Positions 14,070 through 22,824 of a stretch of DNA of 42,006 bases are shown one piece after another. Both the position numbers and the translations under genes were made by a program. The stretch's first letter is position 1; each line of letters opens with the position of its first letter. The notes beneath the pieces are model-generated. The model saw only the letters and a program-made list of their open reading frames with translations. It was not told the origin of the DNA and did no database searches. Origin of the DNA: Actinobacillus sp. GTDB taxonomy: Bacteria > Pseudomonadota > Gammaproteobacteria > Enterobacterales > Pasteurellaceae. The stretch is from positions 1-42,006 of the forward strand of contig JAHHQX010000016.1 of the NCBI GenBank assembly GCA_020026155.1, given 5' to 3'.

Positions 14070-16868
14070 ATGAAATTGAAATTAACTGGATTATATTTAA
14101 GTTTAGGTTTGGTTTTTGCTACTCCATTGTATGCGGCAACATTAACTGAACCTACGGCTAAGGTAATGGTACCGACAGCTCATACGCAGATTATTAAGAG
14201 TCAAAATGATAAACGAGATTACGCATTTACGACTCTACCGAATGGATTAAAACTGTTGGTGGTGTCTGACAAAAATGCTCAGCGTGCAGCAGTGGCAGTA
14301 GATGTTGCGGTAGGGAGTGGTAATGAACCTAAGGCCTATCCTGGACTTGCTCATTTTCTTGAACATATGTTGTTTTTAGGCACAGATAAATATCCTCAAG
14401 CTGATGAATTTTCACAGTATATTACTCAACATGGCGGATCGAATAACGCATTTACTGCCTTTGATCACACAAATTACTTCTTTGATATTGATCCCCAATA
14501 TTTAAAACAAGGTATGGCGAGATTTTCTCGATTTTTTGTTGCGCCATTAATGAGTGCGGAATATGTCGATCGAGAACGACATGCAGTGAATGCGGAGTAT
14601 CAATCTAAGATGCGTGTTGCGACATGGCGTAATTTAGATGCGTTTAAACAAGCGACTAATCCAGATAATTCATTTTCACGCTTTAGTATCGGCAGCCTTG
14701 CTACTTTACCTACAGCTACTGTACGTCCTGCTTTATTAAAATTCTACAAAGATTACTATTCCGCTGATCGCATGTCGGTTGTAATTATTGGTAAAGAAAA
14801 TACCCAAACCCTCATGAAATGGGGTAAAGCTATGTTCTCGGAAGTGCCAAAAGGACAAAATCTAGCGAGTACTGAAATTACTACGCCATTATTTAAGCGC
14901 GATCAGCTCCCAGTTTTCATTCAAAATCAGTCGCTTGATCAGGATAAAACTTTAAGTATTAGCTTTATGCTGCCTTATCAGTTGAAAGAGATTTATGCGA
15001 AAGTATTTACTTATATTGCGTACAATCTGGACTATAAAGGTGCTGATAGTTTAGCGGGCACGCTTAAAAAAATGGGCTATATTACTCAAATTAGTCCAAA
15101 TTTCTCAGAAAGAATTGGAAATGAATTACCATTTGGCATTCAAATGGTACTGACAGATAAAGGTTTTGAACATCGTGATGCTGTTTTAGCGGTTGTATTT
15201 GATTATTTACGTTTATTGCAACAACAGAGTGCTAAAAATGGAGAAGAAAATTATAAAGAATTAGCAATGATTGCTAAACGTGATTTTCAATTCCAAGAGA
15301 AAACGGGCGCAATGGATGAAGCCTCTGATTTAGCTGCACACATGAATAATTATCCAGTACAGGATATTTTAGCGTTGGATTCAATCTATACGGGTTATGA
15401 TCGTCAAGCAATTTTGCAAAATTTAGCCTTAATGACACCACAAAATGCAGTGGTTCAATTGAGTGCCCCGCAACTACATTTTAAAAAGCAGACCCGTTAT
15501 TTTCAGGTTCCTTATTCGATTACACCATTAGATACGAAGGCAATTTTAAGCGCCAAAATACCTGATAGTGCTGCTTTAAAAGCAATGCATTTACCAGGGA
15601 AAAATACCTTCATTGCAACAAATTATACTTTGCAAAAGCCAACAATAACGGCCAAACAAGAAACCCTTGCAGATGGTATTCATCTTTTCTATCAATTCAA
15701 TGGAAAATTTGATGTGCCTCGTAGTACGGTGGCTATTAGCCTTGAGCCACAGGGCAGTTTATCTTTGCAAGAACGCGTGGCAATGGCACTTTGGGCAAGC
15801 TTTAAAAATGAAGAGTTGATTCATACTTTTTATGAAGCCTCTCTTGCGGGTTTACAGGGAAGTTTTGATGCAGACGGACAGAGTTTACAGTTAAGCATTT
15901 CTGGATATACGCAAAAAATGCCATTGTTATTACAGACAATGTTGCAAAACTTCAAAAATTTTGACGAAAATCCGGCCGTGTTTAAACGGATTAAACAAAC
16001 TTATGTTCAAAACTTAGAAAGTTTTCCAACCCTAATGCCATTTAGACAAACGATTGCCTATTTAAATCACGGTTTATTGCCAACCGCAGAATTACCGCAA
16101 GAAACATTAAAAGTATTGCGTAAAATGGATGAAAAAATGATGCAAGACTTGGTCAAAAAAGTCTTATTGAAATTAAATGTACGCATGATGGTATATGGTG
16201 ATACTACATTTGATCAAGCAACATTATTGGCAAAAGAAGTGAGTAATAGCCTTAAAAATAGTCATCTTCAAAATAAATGGGTAAGCCCGAAAGTCAATAT
16301 TATTGATAAAAATGAAGTGGTGCGCTTTGATGTTCCTCATCATGACAGTGCCGTCACTTATTATTTACAAGGTAAAGCTGGCTATCAAGCAAAAGCAGAA
16401 GTTGCGTTGCTTGCGCAAATGATTAGAACGCCATTCTTTAATCAGTTACGTACTGAACAGCAATTGGGGTATATTGTTGTTGCCTATAATAAACCTTACT
16501 ATGACTACGCTGGACTAGGATTTAGTGTTGAATCTCCGCAAAGTACCAATGTTCAGTTAGTGGAGGCAATCCAACATTTTAAACAAAATTTTGCTAAAGA
16601 CTTAGCACATTTAACCGAAAGTGACTTTAATCATTATAAAGTAATCGTTAAAAATGAATTGCTACAAAAACCAGAAAATTCTGCGGCTGCTGCAAATCGT
16701 TATTGGAGTGACATTTTAATGACGAATAAAACGGAATCACAACGTCAAGCCATGGTCGACGCGATTGATAGATTATCGTTAAAACCGTTTATCCAAAATA
16801 TGCAGCAATTCTTATTACAAAAAGATGGATTAATTATCGAAGCGAATCCGCTTTTAAAAAAGAGTTAA
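14070..16868 (+). CDS. ptrA: Pitrilysin (protease III), M16 family
   Basis: A periplasmic zinc metalloprotease that degrades small proteins and peptides. A signal peptide is clear: MKLK, a hydrophobic stretch, then a cleavage site after PLYA (residue 22). The inverted zinc motif is HFLEH (H95, E98, H99), with the third ligand E176 in ERHAVNAEY. The flanking sequence GLAHFLEHMLFLGTDKYP and HGGSNNAFTAFDHTNYFF matches the pitrilysin/insulysin group. At 932 residues it is slightly shorter than E. coli pitrilysin but has both the active N-terminal half and the inactive C-terminal half (RTEQQLGYIV is the insulysin-type C-terminal signature). AAGGATG precedes the ATG. Confidence 0.93.
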   Translation: MKLKLTGLYLSLGLVFATPLYAATLTEPTAKVMVPTAHTQIIKSQNDKRDYAFTTLPNGLKLLVVSDKNAQRAAVAVDVAVGSGNEPKAYPGLAHFLEHMLFLGTDKYPQADEFSQYITQHGGSNNAFTAFDHTNYFFDIDPQYLKQGMARFSRFFVAPLMSAEYVDRERHAVNAEYQSKMRVATWRNLDAFKQATNPDNSFSRFSIGSLATLPTATVRPALLKFYKDYYSADRMSVVIIGKENTQTLMKWGKAMFSEVPKGQNLASTEITTPLFKRDQLPVFIQNQSLDQDKTLSISFMLPYQLKEIYAKVFTYIAYNLDYKGADSLAGTLKKMGYITQISPNFSERIGNELPFGIQMVLTDKGFEHRDAVLAVVFDYLRLLQQQSAKNGEENYKELAMIAKRDFQFQEKTGAMDEASDLAAHMNNYPVQDILALDSIYTGYDRQAILQNLALMTPQNAVVQLSAPQLHFKKQTRYFQVPYSITPLDTKAILSAKIPDSAALKAMHLPGKNTFIATNYTLQKPTITAKQETLADGIHLFYQFNGKFDVPRSTVAISLEPQGSLSLQERVAMALWASFKNEELIHTFYEASLAGLQGSFDADGQSLQLSISGYTQKMPLLLQTMLQNFKNFDENPAVFKRIKQTYVQNLESFPTLMPFRQTIAYLNHGLLPTAELPQETLKVLRKMDEKMMQDLVKKVLLKLNVRMMVYGDTTFDQATLLAKEVSNSLKNSHLQNKWVSPKVNIIDKNEVVRFDVPHHDSAVTYYLQGKAGYQAKAEVALLAQMIRTPFFNQLRTEQQLGYIVVAYNKPYYDYAGLGFSVESPQSTNVQLVEAIQHFKQNFAKDLAHLTESDFNHYKVIVKNELLQKPENSAAAANRYWSDILMTNKTESQRQAMVDAIDRLSLKPFIQNMQQFLLQKDGLIIEANPLLKKS

Positions 16869-16880
16869 TCTGAGATAAAT

Positions 16881-16910
16881 AAAATGCCACAAATTATTGT
16901 GGCATTTTTG
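16881..16910. terminator. Bidirectional terminator between ptrA and the Lrp-type gene
   Basis: Stem AAAATGCCACAA / TTGTGGCATTTT with a four-base loop. It begins 12 bases after the ptrA stop and ends just before the minus-strand lrp-type stop, serving both transcripts. Confidence 0.9.
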
Positions 16911-16913
16911 ATT

Positions 16914-17381
16914 TTAGAGTGGGAGATCTGTTGTATCCTTGATCGTTTTAATCACGATATCCGATTTAATATTTTTGATACCAATCCCTTTATTTAAATA
17001 ATCTTTTTTCAGTTGGTGAAATTCATCTAAATTTTTGACGTGCACTTTAAGAATGAAATCCCAATCACTTGATATCATATGGCATTCACTGATTTGAGGT
17101 AAAAGTTTCATCTCAAAGATAAACCGTTCCCTGATTTTATAGTCCTCTTCTAAAAAGGTTCCATAAACATAAATAACGAATGGATAATGTAATTTTTCGG
17201 CATCACATAGTGTCGCATAACGTTTGATAACTCCCGACTCTTCTAGAATTTTAACCCTACGAAGACAGGCGGAGCAAGACAGCCCTATTTGATCGGCTAA
17301 TTCATTATTAGCTAAGCGAGCATTTTGTTGTAAAGCACGTAAAATTCGACGATCAATGTTATCAAGTCTGTTATTTTTCAT
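16914..17381 (-). CDS. Lrp/AsnC-family transcriptional regulator
   Basis: A 155-residue regulator with an N-terminal helix-turn-helix (LDNIDRRILRALQQNARLAN, then ELADQIGLSCSACLRRVKIL) and a C-terminal ligand-binding RAM domain from about residue 70. Family members bind amino acids and control their transport or breakdown. It is the last gene of the arginine deiminase cluster, 57 bases behind the YfcC-type permease gene with no terminator seen between them. Control of the arc genes in response to arginine or a related amino acid is therefore a reasonable inference. AAGGG lies upstream of the ATG. It is not Lrp itself: the sequence is clearly diverged. Confidence 0.88.
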   Translation of the reverse strand: MKNNRLDNIDRRILRALQQNARLANNELADQIGLSCSACLRRVKILEESGVIKRYATLCDAEKLHYPFVIYVYGTFLEEDYKIRERFIFEMKLLPQISECHMISSDWDFILKVHVKNLDEFHQLKKDYLNKGIGIKNIKSDIVIKTIKDTTDLPL

Positions 17382-17438
17382 TTTTATTTAACCCTTAGTA
17401 TAATTATTAAATCGGTTATATTTCAAACCACTCCAAAT

Positions 17439-18950
17439 TTAAGCGTACAGATGTACTTGAATTAATAGTAATATTGATGCAATGATTAGCAGCCCTGCTA
17501 CCATTGGAAGTATAAATTTTACCCATTTATTAAACGGGATGTAAAGCATTTGTAAGGTTACCAAAATTAAACCTGTTGGTGCGAGAAATAACATTGCATA
17601 TTGTCCCCAGTTGTAGGCAGAAACAACAATGTCTCGAGGAATGCCAACGGTATCGGCAAGTGGTGCCATGATTGGCATTGCAAGTACGGCAAGTCCAGAG
17701 GAAGAGGGAACAAAGAGCCCGAGAATGAAAAAGACAAAGAGTTGCCCGATAATGAATGTACTTGCGGGCATTTCTGCAACAACTTCAGAGAGTGTCGCTA
17801 AAATTGTATCGGATACCATGCCTTGCTCAAGCACAATGTTTACACCACGCGCTAATCCAATAATCAGGGAAACACCCACCAAACTTGCCGCGCCCTCTGT
17901 AAATGATGATACGATTTCTTCTTCTGTTAATTTTGACATGAACATAATAATAATCGTAATAGTTAAGAAGGAAGCCGCCATTGTTGGGAACCACCAGCCT
18001 CCAGCCATGACGCCCCAGATCATAATCGGAAATCCTGCACAGAAAAGTGTAAGCACTAATTTTCTTCTAAGTGTAAATTCAGGACCTTCACCTTGTTTAG
18101 TATCTTTATAAGCTTTTAGAAAAGCATGGCGTGCGTCCCATGCGTATGAAAACTCTGGGTTAGCTTTTACTTTTTTTGCGTACCAATAAAGATATAAGAT
18201 GACCATTGCGGTACCGAGGACAAATCCGATAATACGGAAAGCGATCCCTTCTGTAAATGGGATACCAGCGGCATTGGATGCGATGACTACGGAGAAAGGA
18301 TTAATGGTAGAAAAAGCGGTTCCGATAGAGGCTGCTAGAAAAATAGCTCCGACTGTAACAATAGCATCATATCCGATAGCAATAAATACAGGCGCGAGGA
18401 TCGGATAAAAGGCTACTGCTTCTTCTTCAATACCACATGTTGTTCCGCCAAGAGCCATAAGAATGGCTACCATAAAGACAATAGAAAATTCTTTACCTTT
18501 ACTTTTTTGGGCTAGGGCAGAAAGACCTGCTGCGAAAGAACCTGTTTTGTTAATGACTCCTATCATTCCACCTAGAACGAAAATAAAAACCATGATATCA
18601 GCTGCTTCAATCGTACCGTATACCATGCTTTCTGTGATATCCATGATTCCTTTGGGATTTTGTTCAACGCGTTGATAAGAACCTGGAATCGCAATAGCTT
18701 TCCGAATCTTACCTTCCGTGAAACTGGATAGATTGATATTAATATTAAGATCTCTAAGGGTAGTGTCGGTAGCGGGAAGTTTACGATCGGCTTCTTTATA
18801 GGTGTGAATAATAAACATATTATCTTTTTTATCATAAGTAAGTTTGGAATAAGCCCCTGCAGGAATAATCCAAGTTAAGCTAACAGCGATAATCATAATG
18901 ATAAAAAGGATAGTAAAAGCGGTAGGAAACTTGAATTTTTTTTTATTCAT
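17439..18950 (-). CDS. YfcC-family basic amino acid permease
   Basis: A 503-residue inner-membrane protein with about 12 hydrophobic segments, an N-terminal TM helix (FTILFIIMIIAVSLTWIIPAGA) and a hydrophilic extracytoplasmic loop at about 35-105. Sequence blocks such as GGTTCGIEEEAVAFYPILAP, GTAFSTINPFSVVIAS and the C-terminal PSSSGLAVLAMPIMAPLAD are typical of the YfcC family (C4-dicarboxylate anaerobic carrier-like). Family members often accompany arginine deiminase genes, and H. influenzae has one near arcB and arcC. A role in arginine, citrulline or ornithine movement is inferred from context. AAGGAGTC precedes the ATG. A hairpin at 19011-19036 separates it from arcD. Confidence 0.87.
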   Translation of the reverse strand: MNKKKFKFPTAFTILFIIMIIAVSLTWIIPAGAYSKLTYDKKDNMFIIHTYKEADRKLPATDTTLRDLNININLSSFTEGKIRKAIAIPGSYQRVEQNPKGIMDITESMVYGTIEAADIMVFIFVLGGMIGVINKTGSFAAGLSALAQKSKGKEFSIVFMVAILMALGGTTCGIEEEAVAFYPILAPVFIAIGYDAIVTVGAIFLAASIGTAFSTINPFSVVIASNAAGIPFTEGIAFRIIGFVLGTAMVILYLYWYAKKVKANPEFSYAWDARHAFLKAYKDTKQGEGPEFTLRRKLVLTLFCAGFPIMIWGVMAGGWWFPTMAASFLTITIIIMFMSKLTEEEIVSSFTEGAASLVGVSLIIGLARGVNIVLEQGMVSDTILATLSEVVAEMPASTFIIGQLFVFFILGLFVPSSSGLAVLAMPIMAPLADTVGIPRDIVVSAYNWGQYAMLFLAPTGLILVTLQMLYIPFNKWVKFILPMVAGLLIIASILLLIQVHLYA

Positions 18951-19010
18951 ATAATGACTCCTTCTTAATTTATCGATTAAATGACAATGAGGTAAATAAG
19001 CAAGAGTAAA

Positions 19011-19036
19011 AGAGGTGAAATATTTATTTCACCTCT
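19011..19036 (-). terminator. Hairpin between arcD and the YfcC-family gene
   Basis: AGAGGTGAAA (19011-19020) pairs with TTTCACCTCT (19027-19036). On the minus strand the stem is followed by TTTACTC, a weak uridine tract, so partial termination is expected. It starts 8 bases after the arcD stop. Confidence 0.65.
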
Positions 19037-19044
19037 AGAGCATG

Positions 19045-20481
19045 TTATAGAGTGATAACGCCTGTGTAGAGGAGTATTACACCTAGGATTCCAAGAAGAA
19101 GTACAATGATTGCACCTATTTTTTCACGGTTTGTAAATGCCGGTTTATCAGGGAAATTTTGTTTTTTACCAATGTAGAAGAAAATAATACCGATTGCGTA
19201 AAGAATGAAACACAATAAGATATATTGGAGACCGGCTGCATAACAGAGCCATAATGCATAGATTGTGGCGATGGTTCCTAAAATTTTATCTTTAGTTCTT
19301 CCTTTTGGATCTACATCATAAGTTTCACCAGTAATGGTAAGTTTCAAGCCATACATCGCACTTAAAAGATATGGTACGAGAATTGCTGAACTAGCAAGGA
19401 AATATAGGGCTTGATAAGTACTGTTTGAAATTAAAGTAAGAATTAAGAATAATTCTACGAGGATATTTGTGATGAGCAAAGAGCCCATTGGTGCTGATTT
19501 TTTGTTTAATGTACCAAAAACTTTAGGAAGCACACCATCGCTTGCAGCAACGTACGGGATTTCAGCAGCAAGTAACATCCAACCTAATAGTGAACCAAAT
19601 AGTGAAATAATAAGACCAATATTAATGAATGCTGCGCCCCATTTACCTACCGCAAATTCAAGAACATAAGCTAATGATGGGTTTTGTAATCCTGCCAATC
19701 CTTCACGGTTCATTACCCCTAAGGAGATAAGGGTAATAAGCATATAAGTAATTAAGGTTCCTAGCAGACCGACCACAGTAGCGCGACCAACATCTTTTTG
19801 GTTTTTTGCGCGACCAGAAACAACTACAGCACCTTCAATACCAATGAATGTCCATAAGGTTACAAGCATAGTACTTTTAACCTGACTTACAATACCGCCC
19901 AAATCAGGATTTCCCCAGAATTGGAAAGTAAATTTATCAAAATGGAAGGCAAAGATAGCTAAGACGATGAAAACAAAAATTGGAACAAGTTTGGCAATAG
20001 TGGTAACAACGTTTACCATGGCTGCGCCGCTGACCCCATTTAGAACAAGTACGGTAAAACACCAAATTAGAATGGAAGCTGCAATGATTGAAGCAATATT
20101 ATTACCTGCACCAAACATCGGGAAGAAATAACCGAGCGCACCAAAAAGAAGAACGGAGTAAGAGACATTACCAATCCAAGCACTTAACCAGTATCCCCAT
20201 GCGGAGTTAAAACCAACATATTCGCCAAATCCTGCTTTGGCATAACTGTATACCCCACCCGTTAATTCTGGTTTTCGATTAGAAAGCGCTTGATAAATAA
20301 ATGCTAGCGCAATCATACCAATACCTGTAATAATCCAACCAATAATGATTGCCCCAGTTCCTGAATTACGAGCCATATCAGATGGAAGATTAAATGCTCC
20401 ACCACCTATCATAGAACCTACGATAAGTGCTGCCAATTGAGCAAACCCAAGTTTTTTAGGCTCTGAATGTTGTTCAGACAT
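19045..20481 (-). CDS. arcD: Arginine/ornithine antiporter ArcD
   Basis: A 478-residue APC-superfamily transporter that exchanges external arginine for internal ornithine and so feeds the deiminase pathway. It shows the family's N-terminal GxG block (IVGSMIGGGAFNLPSDMA), about 12-13 TM segments, the AWIGNVSYSVLLFGALGYFF region and WTFIGIEGAVVVSGRAK. The Gly-rich TM1 and the location directly behind arcA support ArcD rather than a putrescine or lysine exchanger. AGAGG precedes the ATG. It is separated from arcA by a terminator-like hairpin (20506-20539). Confidence 0.92.
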   Translation of the reverse strand: MSEQHSEPKKLGFAQLAALIVGSMIGGGAFNLPSDMARNSGTGAIIIGWIITGIGMIALAFIYQALSNRKPELTGGVYSYAKAGFGEYVGFNSAWGYWLSAWIGNVSYSVLLFGALGYFFPMFGAGNNIASIIAASILIWCFTVLVLNGVSGAAMVNVVTTIAKLVPIFVFIVLAIFAFHFDKFTFQFWGNPDLGGIVSQVKSTMLVTLWTFIGIEGAVVVSGRAKNQKDVGRATVVGLLGTLITYMLITLISLGVMNREGLAGLQNPSLAYVLEFAVGKWGAAFINIGLIISLFGSLLGWMLLAAEIPYVAASDGVLPKVFGTLNKKSAPMGSLLITNILVELFLILTLISNSTYQALYFLASSAILVPYLLSAMYGLKLTITGETYDVDPKGRTKDKILGTIATIYALWLCYAAGLQYILLCFILYAIGIIFFYIGKKQNFPDKPAFTNREKIGAIIVLLLGILGVILLYTGVITL

Positions 20482-20505
20482 AATTAATACCTCTAAAAGT
20501 TCGAC

Positions 20506-20539
20506 AAAAAAGGGGTGTTATATCTTAAATACCACCCCC
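20506..20539 (-). terminator. Intrinsic terminator-like hairpin between arcA and arcD
   Basis: GGGGTG (20512-20517) pairs with CACCCC (20533-20538), with three further pairs inside after one mismatch. On the minus strand it is followed by six T residues and G (the A-run 20506-20511). It lies between the arcA stop and the arcD ribosome site. Confidence 0.75.
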
Positions 20540-20564
20540 ATAATTACCTTAACGCTATTTACAT

Positions 20565-21803
20565 TTATAAGTCGTCACGAATGAGTGGCATTGACATACA
20601 GCGCGGACCACCACGACCACGAGAGAGTTCTGATGATGGAATAATGTGAAGTTTAATACCATGTTTTTTCAAGATGCCGTTGGTTACATAGTTACGGTCG
20701 TATACCACAACTTCTCCTGGAGCAATTGCTAATGTATTAGAACCATCATTCCATTGTTCACGTGCAGAGATAATGTCATCCCCGTCACCACATTTAATTA
20801 ATGTGATTGGACGTTTTAAGTATTTAGTTAAGATATTTTCTAATGTGTCAACTTCTTTTACTGTTTGAAGTTGTTCAGGATTGTTTGGATCAAGAGTAAT
20901 TGCATACACATGTAATGGACCCACAATACCTGGATGTACAGTAAATTTATCGACATCTACCTGAGTGAAAACAGTATCTAAGTGCATGAAAGCACGGCTT
21001 ACTGGAATTTGGAATGCTAAAACAGTTTTGAATGAACTGGTTGGTGCTGAAAGAATACGTTGAGCTAATTTTTCTACTGAAACAGAATCAGTACGTTGAG
21101 AAATACCGAGAGCTAGAATTTCTTTGGAAAGAATTAATTCATCACCACCTTCAATAGAGGTGTTTTCACCACGGTTAAACCAGAATGGAATATCTTTACC
21201 TTTAAAACGAGGGTGTGCTTTAAAGATATATTTCGCAAAGATGGTTTCGCGGTTACGAGTTTCGGTGCGCATATGGTTAAGAGAAATACCATGGCCAATA
21301 GTTGCGAAAGGATCGCGGGTGAAATAAAGATTTGGCATTGGATCGCAAACAAATGGATAGGTTACGTTTACAAGATCATAAAGTGAATTTCTATGATAGT
21401 TACTAAGTTCTTCTTTACGAACGCCAGCCATCATTTTATTAACCATATCTTGGTCATTAAAACTTAAGAAATAATCCACTAACGCATTATGAAGAGATTC
21501 GCTTTGAACATTAGCTTCTTTTATAAATTCGTGAATAAATTCCATTTTAATTGCTTCATCTGTTGCAATTGCCTCAGCAGCTAATTTTTCAAGATAAAGC
21601 ACTTCAACACCAGCATCACGTAGTGTTTGTGCAAATGCATCATGTTCCTCACGAGCAATTTTTAAATAAGGAATATCATCGAATAATAAACGTTCCAAAA
21701 GATCTGGGGTTAGATTCTCGATTTCTTCACCTGGGCGGTGAAGTAATACGGTTTTTAATCGACCAATTTCAGATGTTACGTTTAAAGCAGTATTATCTTT
21801 CAT
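20565..21803 (-). CDS. arcA: Arginine deiminase ArcA
   Basis: Hydrolyses arginine to citrulline and ammonia, the first step of the arginine deiminase pathway, in the cytoplasm. The 412-residue protein shows the guanidino-modifying fold landmarks: LLHRPGEEIENLTP near the start, PNLYFTRDPF (substrate-binding region), the EGGDELIL block, FMHLDTVFT with the active-site histidine, and the catalytic cysteine C402 in RGRGGPRCMSMP near the C-terminus. All key residues appear intact. GGAG lies before the ATG. A strong terminator stands between arcC and arcA, so arcA is served by read-through or by its own promoter; I did not find a clear one in the 45 bases between them. Confidence 0.97.
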   Translation of the reverse strand: MKDNTALNVTSEIGRLKTVLLHRPGEEIENLTPDLLERLLFDDIPYLKIAREEHDAFAQTLRDAGVEVLYLEKLAAEAIATDEAIKMEFIHEFIKEANVQSESLHNALVDYFLSFNDQDMVNKMMAGVRKEELSNYHRNSLYDLVNVTYPFVCDPMPNLYFTRDPFATIGHGISLNHMRTETRNRETIFAKYIFKAHPRFKGKDIPFWFNRGENTSIEGGDELILSKEILALGISQRTDSVSVEKLAQRILSAPTSSFKTVLAFQIPVSRAFMHLDTVFTQVDVDKFTVHPGIVGPLHVYAITLDPNNPEQLQTVKEVDTLENILTKYLKRPITLIKCGDGDDIISAREQWNDGSNTLAIAPGEVVVYDRNYVTNGILKKHGIKLHIIPSSELSRGRGGPRCMSMPLIRDDL

Positions 21804-21848
21804 AATATGTCTCCAAATTTAACTATTGTTATTAAAAACAATTTCATT

Positions 21849-21875
21849 AAAAAAAGTGGCGAAAAATATCGCCAC
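21849..21875 (-). terminator. Intrinsic terminator between arcC and arcA
   Basis: GTGGCGA (21856-21862) pairs with TCGCCAC (21869-21875) around a six-base loop. On the minus strand the stem is followed by seven T residues (the A-run 21849-21855). It starts 8 bases after the arcC stop, inside what would otherwise be a single arc operon. Confidence 0.85.
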
Positions 21876-21882
21876 GTTAAAA

Positions 21883-22812
21883 TTAGTAATAAGTAATATC
21901 GGTTGCATTGTTGCTGATGCGGGTACCAGCTTTACCAGCGACGATATCAACTATATCTGAAAGAGAACCTATGACGGCATCTTTTCCAGTTTGACGGGCA
22001 AAATTAATAGCTGCTTTAACTTTAGGTCCCATAGATCCTGCAGCAAAATTAAGTTTTTCCATCGCTTCTGGGGAAGCACATGCAATGGCTTTTTGATCTG
22101 GTTTACCCCAGTTAATAAATACGCCTGAAACATCAGTAGCAATGATAAATAAATCTGCATTGATATCATAAGCAAGAAGTGCTGAACATAAATCTTTATC
22201 AATTACAGCTTCTACACCCACAAGATCACCATTATCATCGTAGAAGGTTGGGATACCACCACCGCCAGCGCAGATAACAATAGTACCTTTTTCTAATAAC
22301 CATTTTACTGGTCTAATTTCAAAAATACGTTTCGGTAATGGGCTTGGAACAACGCGACGATATTTGTCACCATCTTCTGCAATTGTCCAATGTTTTTCGG
22401 CAGCAAGTTTTTCTGCTTCTTGTTTTGTATAGACTGGGCCGATAGGTTTTGTTGGATGTTGGAAAGCAGGATCGTCTTTATCAACTTCGACTTGGGTAAG
22501 TAAAGTAGCAAACGGTACTTCAAATGGAACTAAGTTTCCAAGTTCTTGTTGAATCATGTATCCGATCATTCCTACTGATTCCGCGCCAAGGACATCAAGA
22601 GGATAGGTTGGAACATCTTGATAAGCAGCACCTTGCAAAGCAAGCAAACCAACTTGGGGACCATTTCCGTGAGCAATAACTAGTTCATTGTTTGGATAAA
22701 TTTTCGCGATTTGTTCGCAAGCAATTTTTACATTTTTACGTTGATTATCTGCGGTGAGAGGTTCCCCGCGACGTAATAGGGCGTTTCCGCCCAAAGCTAC
22801 AACAATTCTCAT
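21883..22812 (-). CDS. arcC: Carbamate kinase ArcC
   Basis: Transfers the phosphate of carbamoyl phosphate to ADP, the ATP-yielding last step of the pathway. The 309-residue protein has the amino acid kinase fold with the N-terminal VVALGGNALL motif, HGNGPQVGLL, the ICAGGGGIP segment and the GSMGPKVKAA signature near the C-terminus. GGGAG precedes the ATG. It follows arcB after only 12 bases, so the two are certainly one transcript. It is followed by a strong terminator. Confidence 0.96.
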   Translation of the reverse strand: MRIVVALGGNALLRRGEPLTADNQRKNVKIACEQIAKIYPNNELVIAHGNGPQVGLLALQGAAYQDVPTYPLDVLGAESVGMIGYMIQQELGNLVPFEVPFATLLTQVEVDKDDPAFQHPTKPIGPVYTKQEAEKLAAEKHWTIAEDGDKYRRVVPSPLPKRIFEIRPVKWLLEKGTIVICAGGGGIPTFYDDNGDLVGVEAVIDKDLCSALLAYDINADLFIIATDVSGVFINWGKPDQKAIACASPEAMEKLNFAAGSMGPKVKAAINFARQTGKDAVIGSLSDIVDIVAGKAGTRISNNATDITYY

Positions 22813-22824
22813 ACGAATCTCCCG

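Noticed and set aside
18010..18033. Partial match to the repeated GGCGT element inside the YfcC-type gene
   Set aside because: Only the ACGCCCCA and TCGGAAA pieces match, with unaligned bases between; not counted as a copy.
17629..18111. 160-residue plus-strand open frame over the YfcC-type gene
   Set aside because: It is antisense to a well-supported membrane protein, has no recognisable motifs, and mirrors hydrophobic codons.
18127..18141. Second weak match (two mismatches in 15) to the element near 18127
   Set aside because: Short and without the flanking AT tracts, so it was left out of the copy list.
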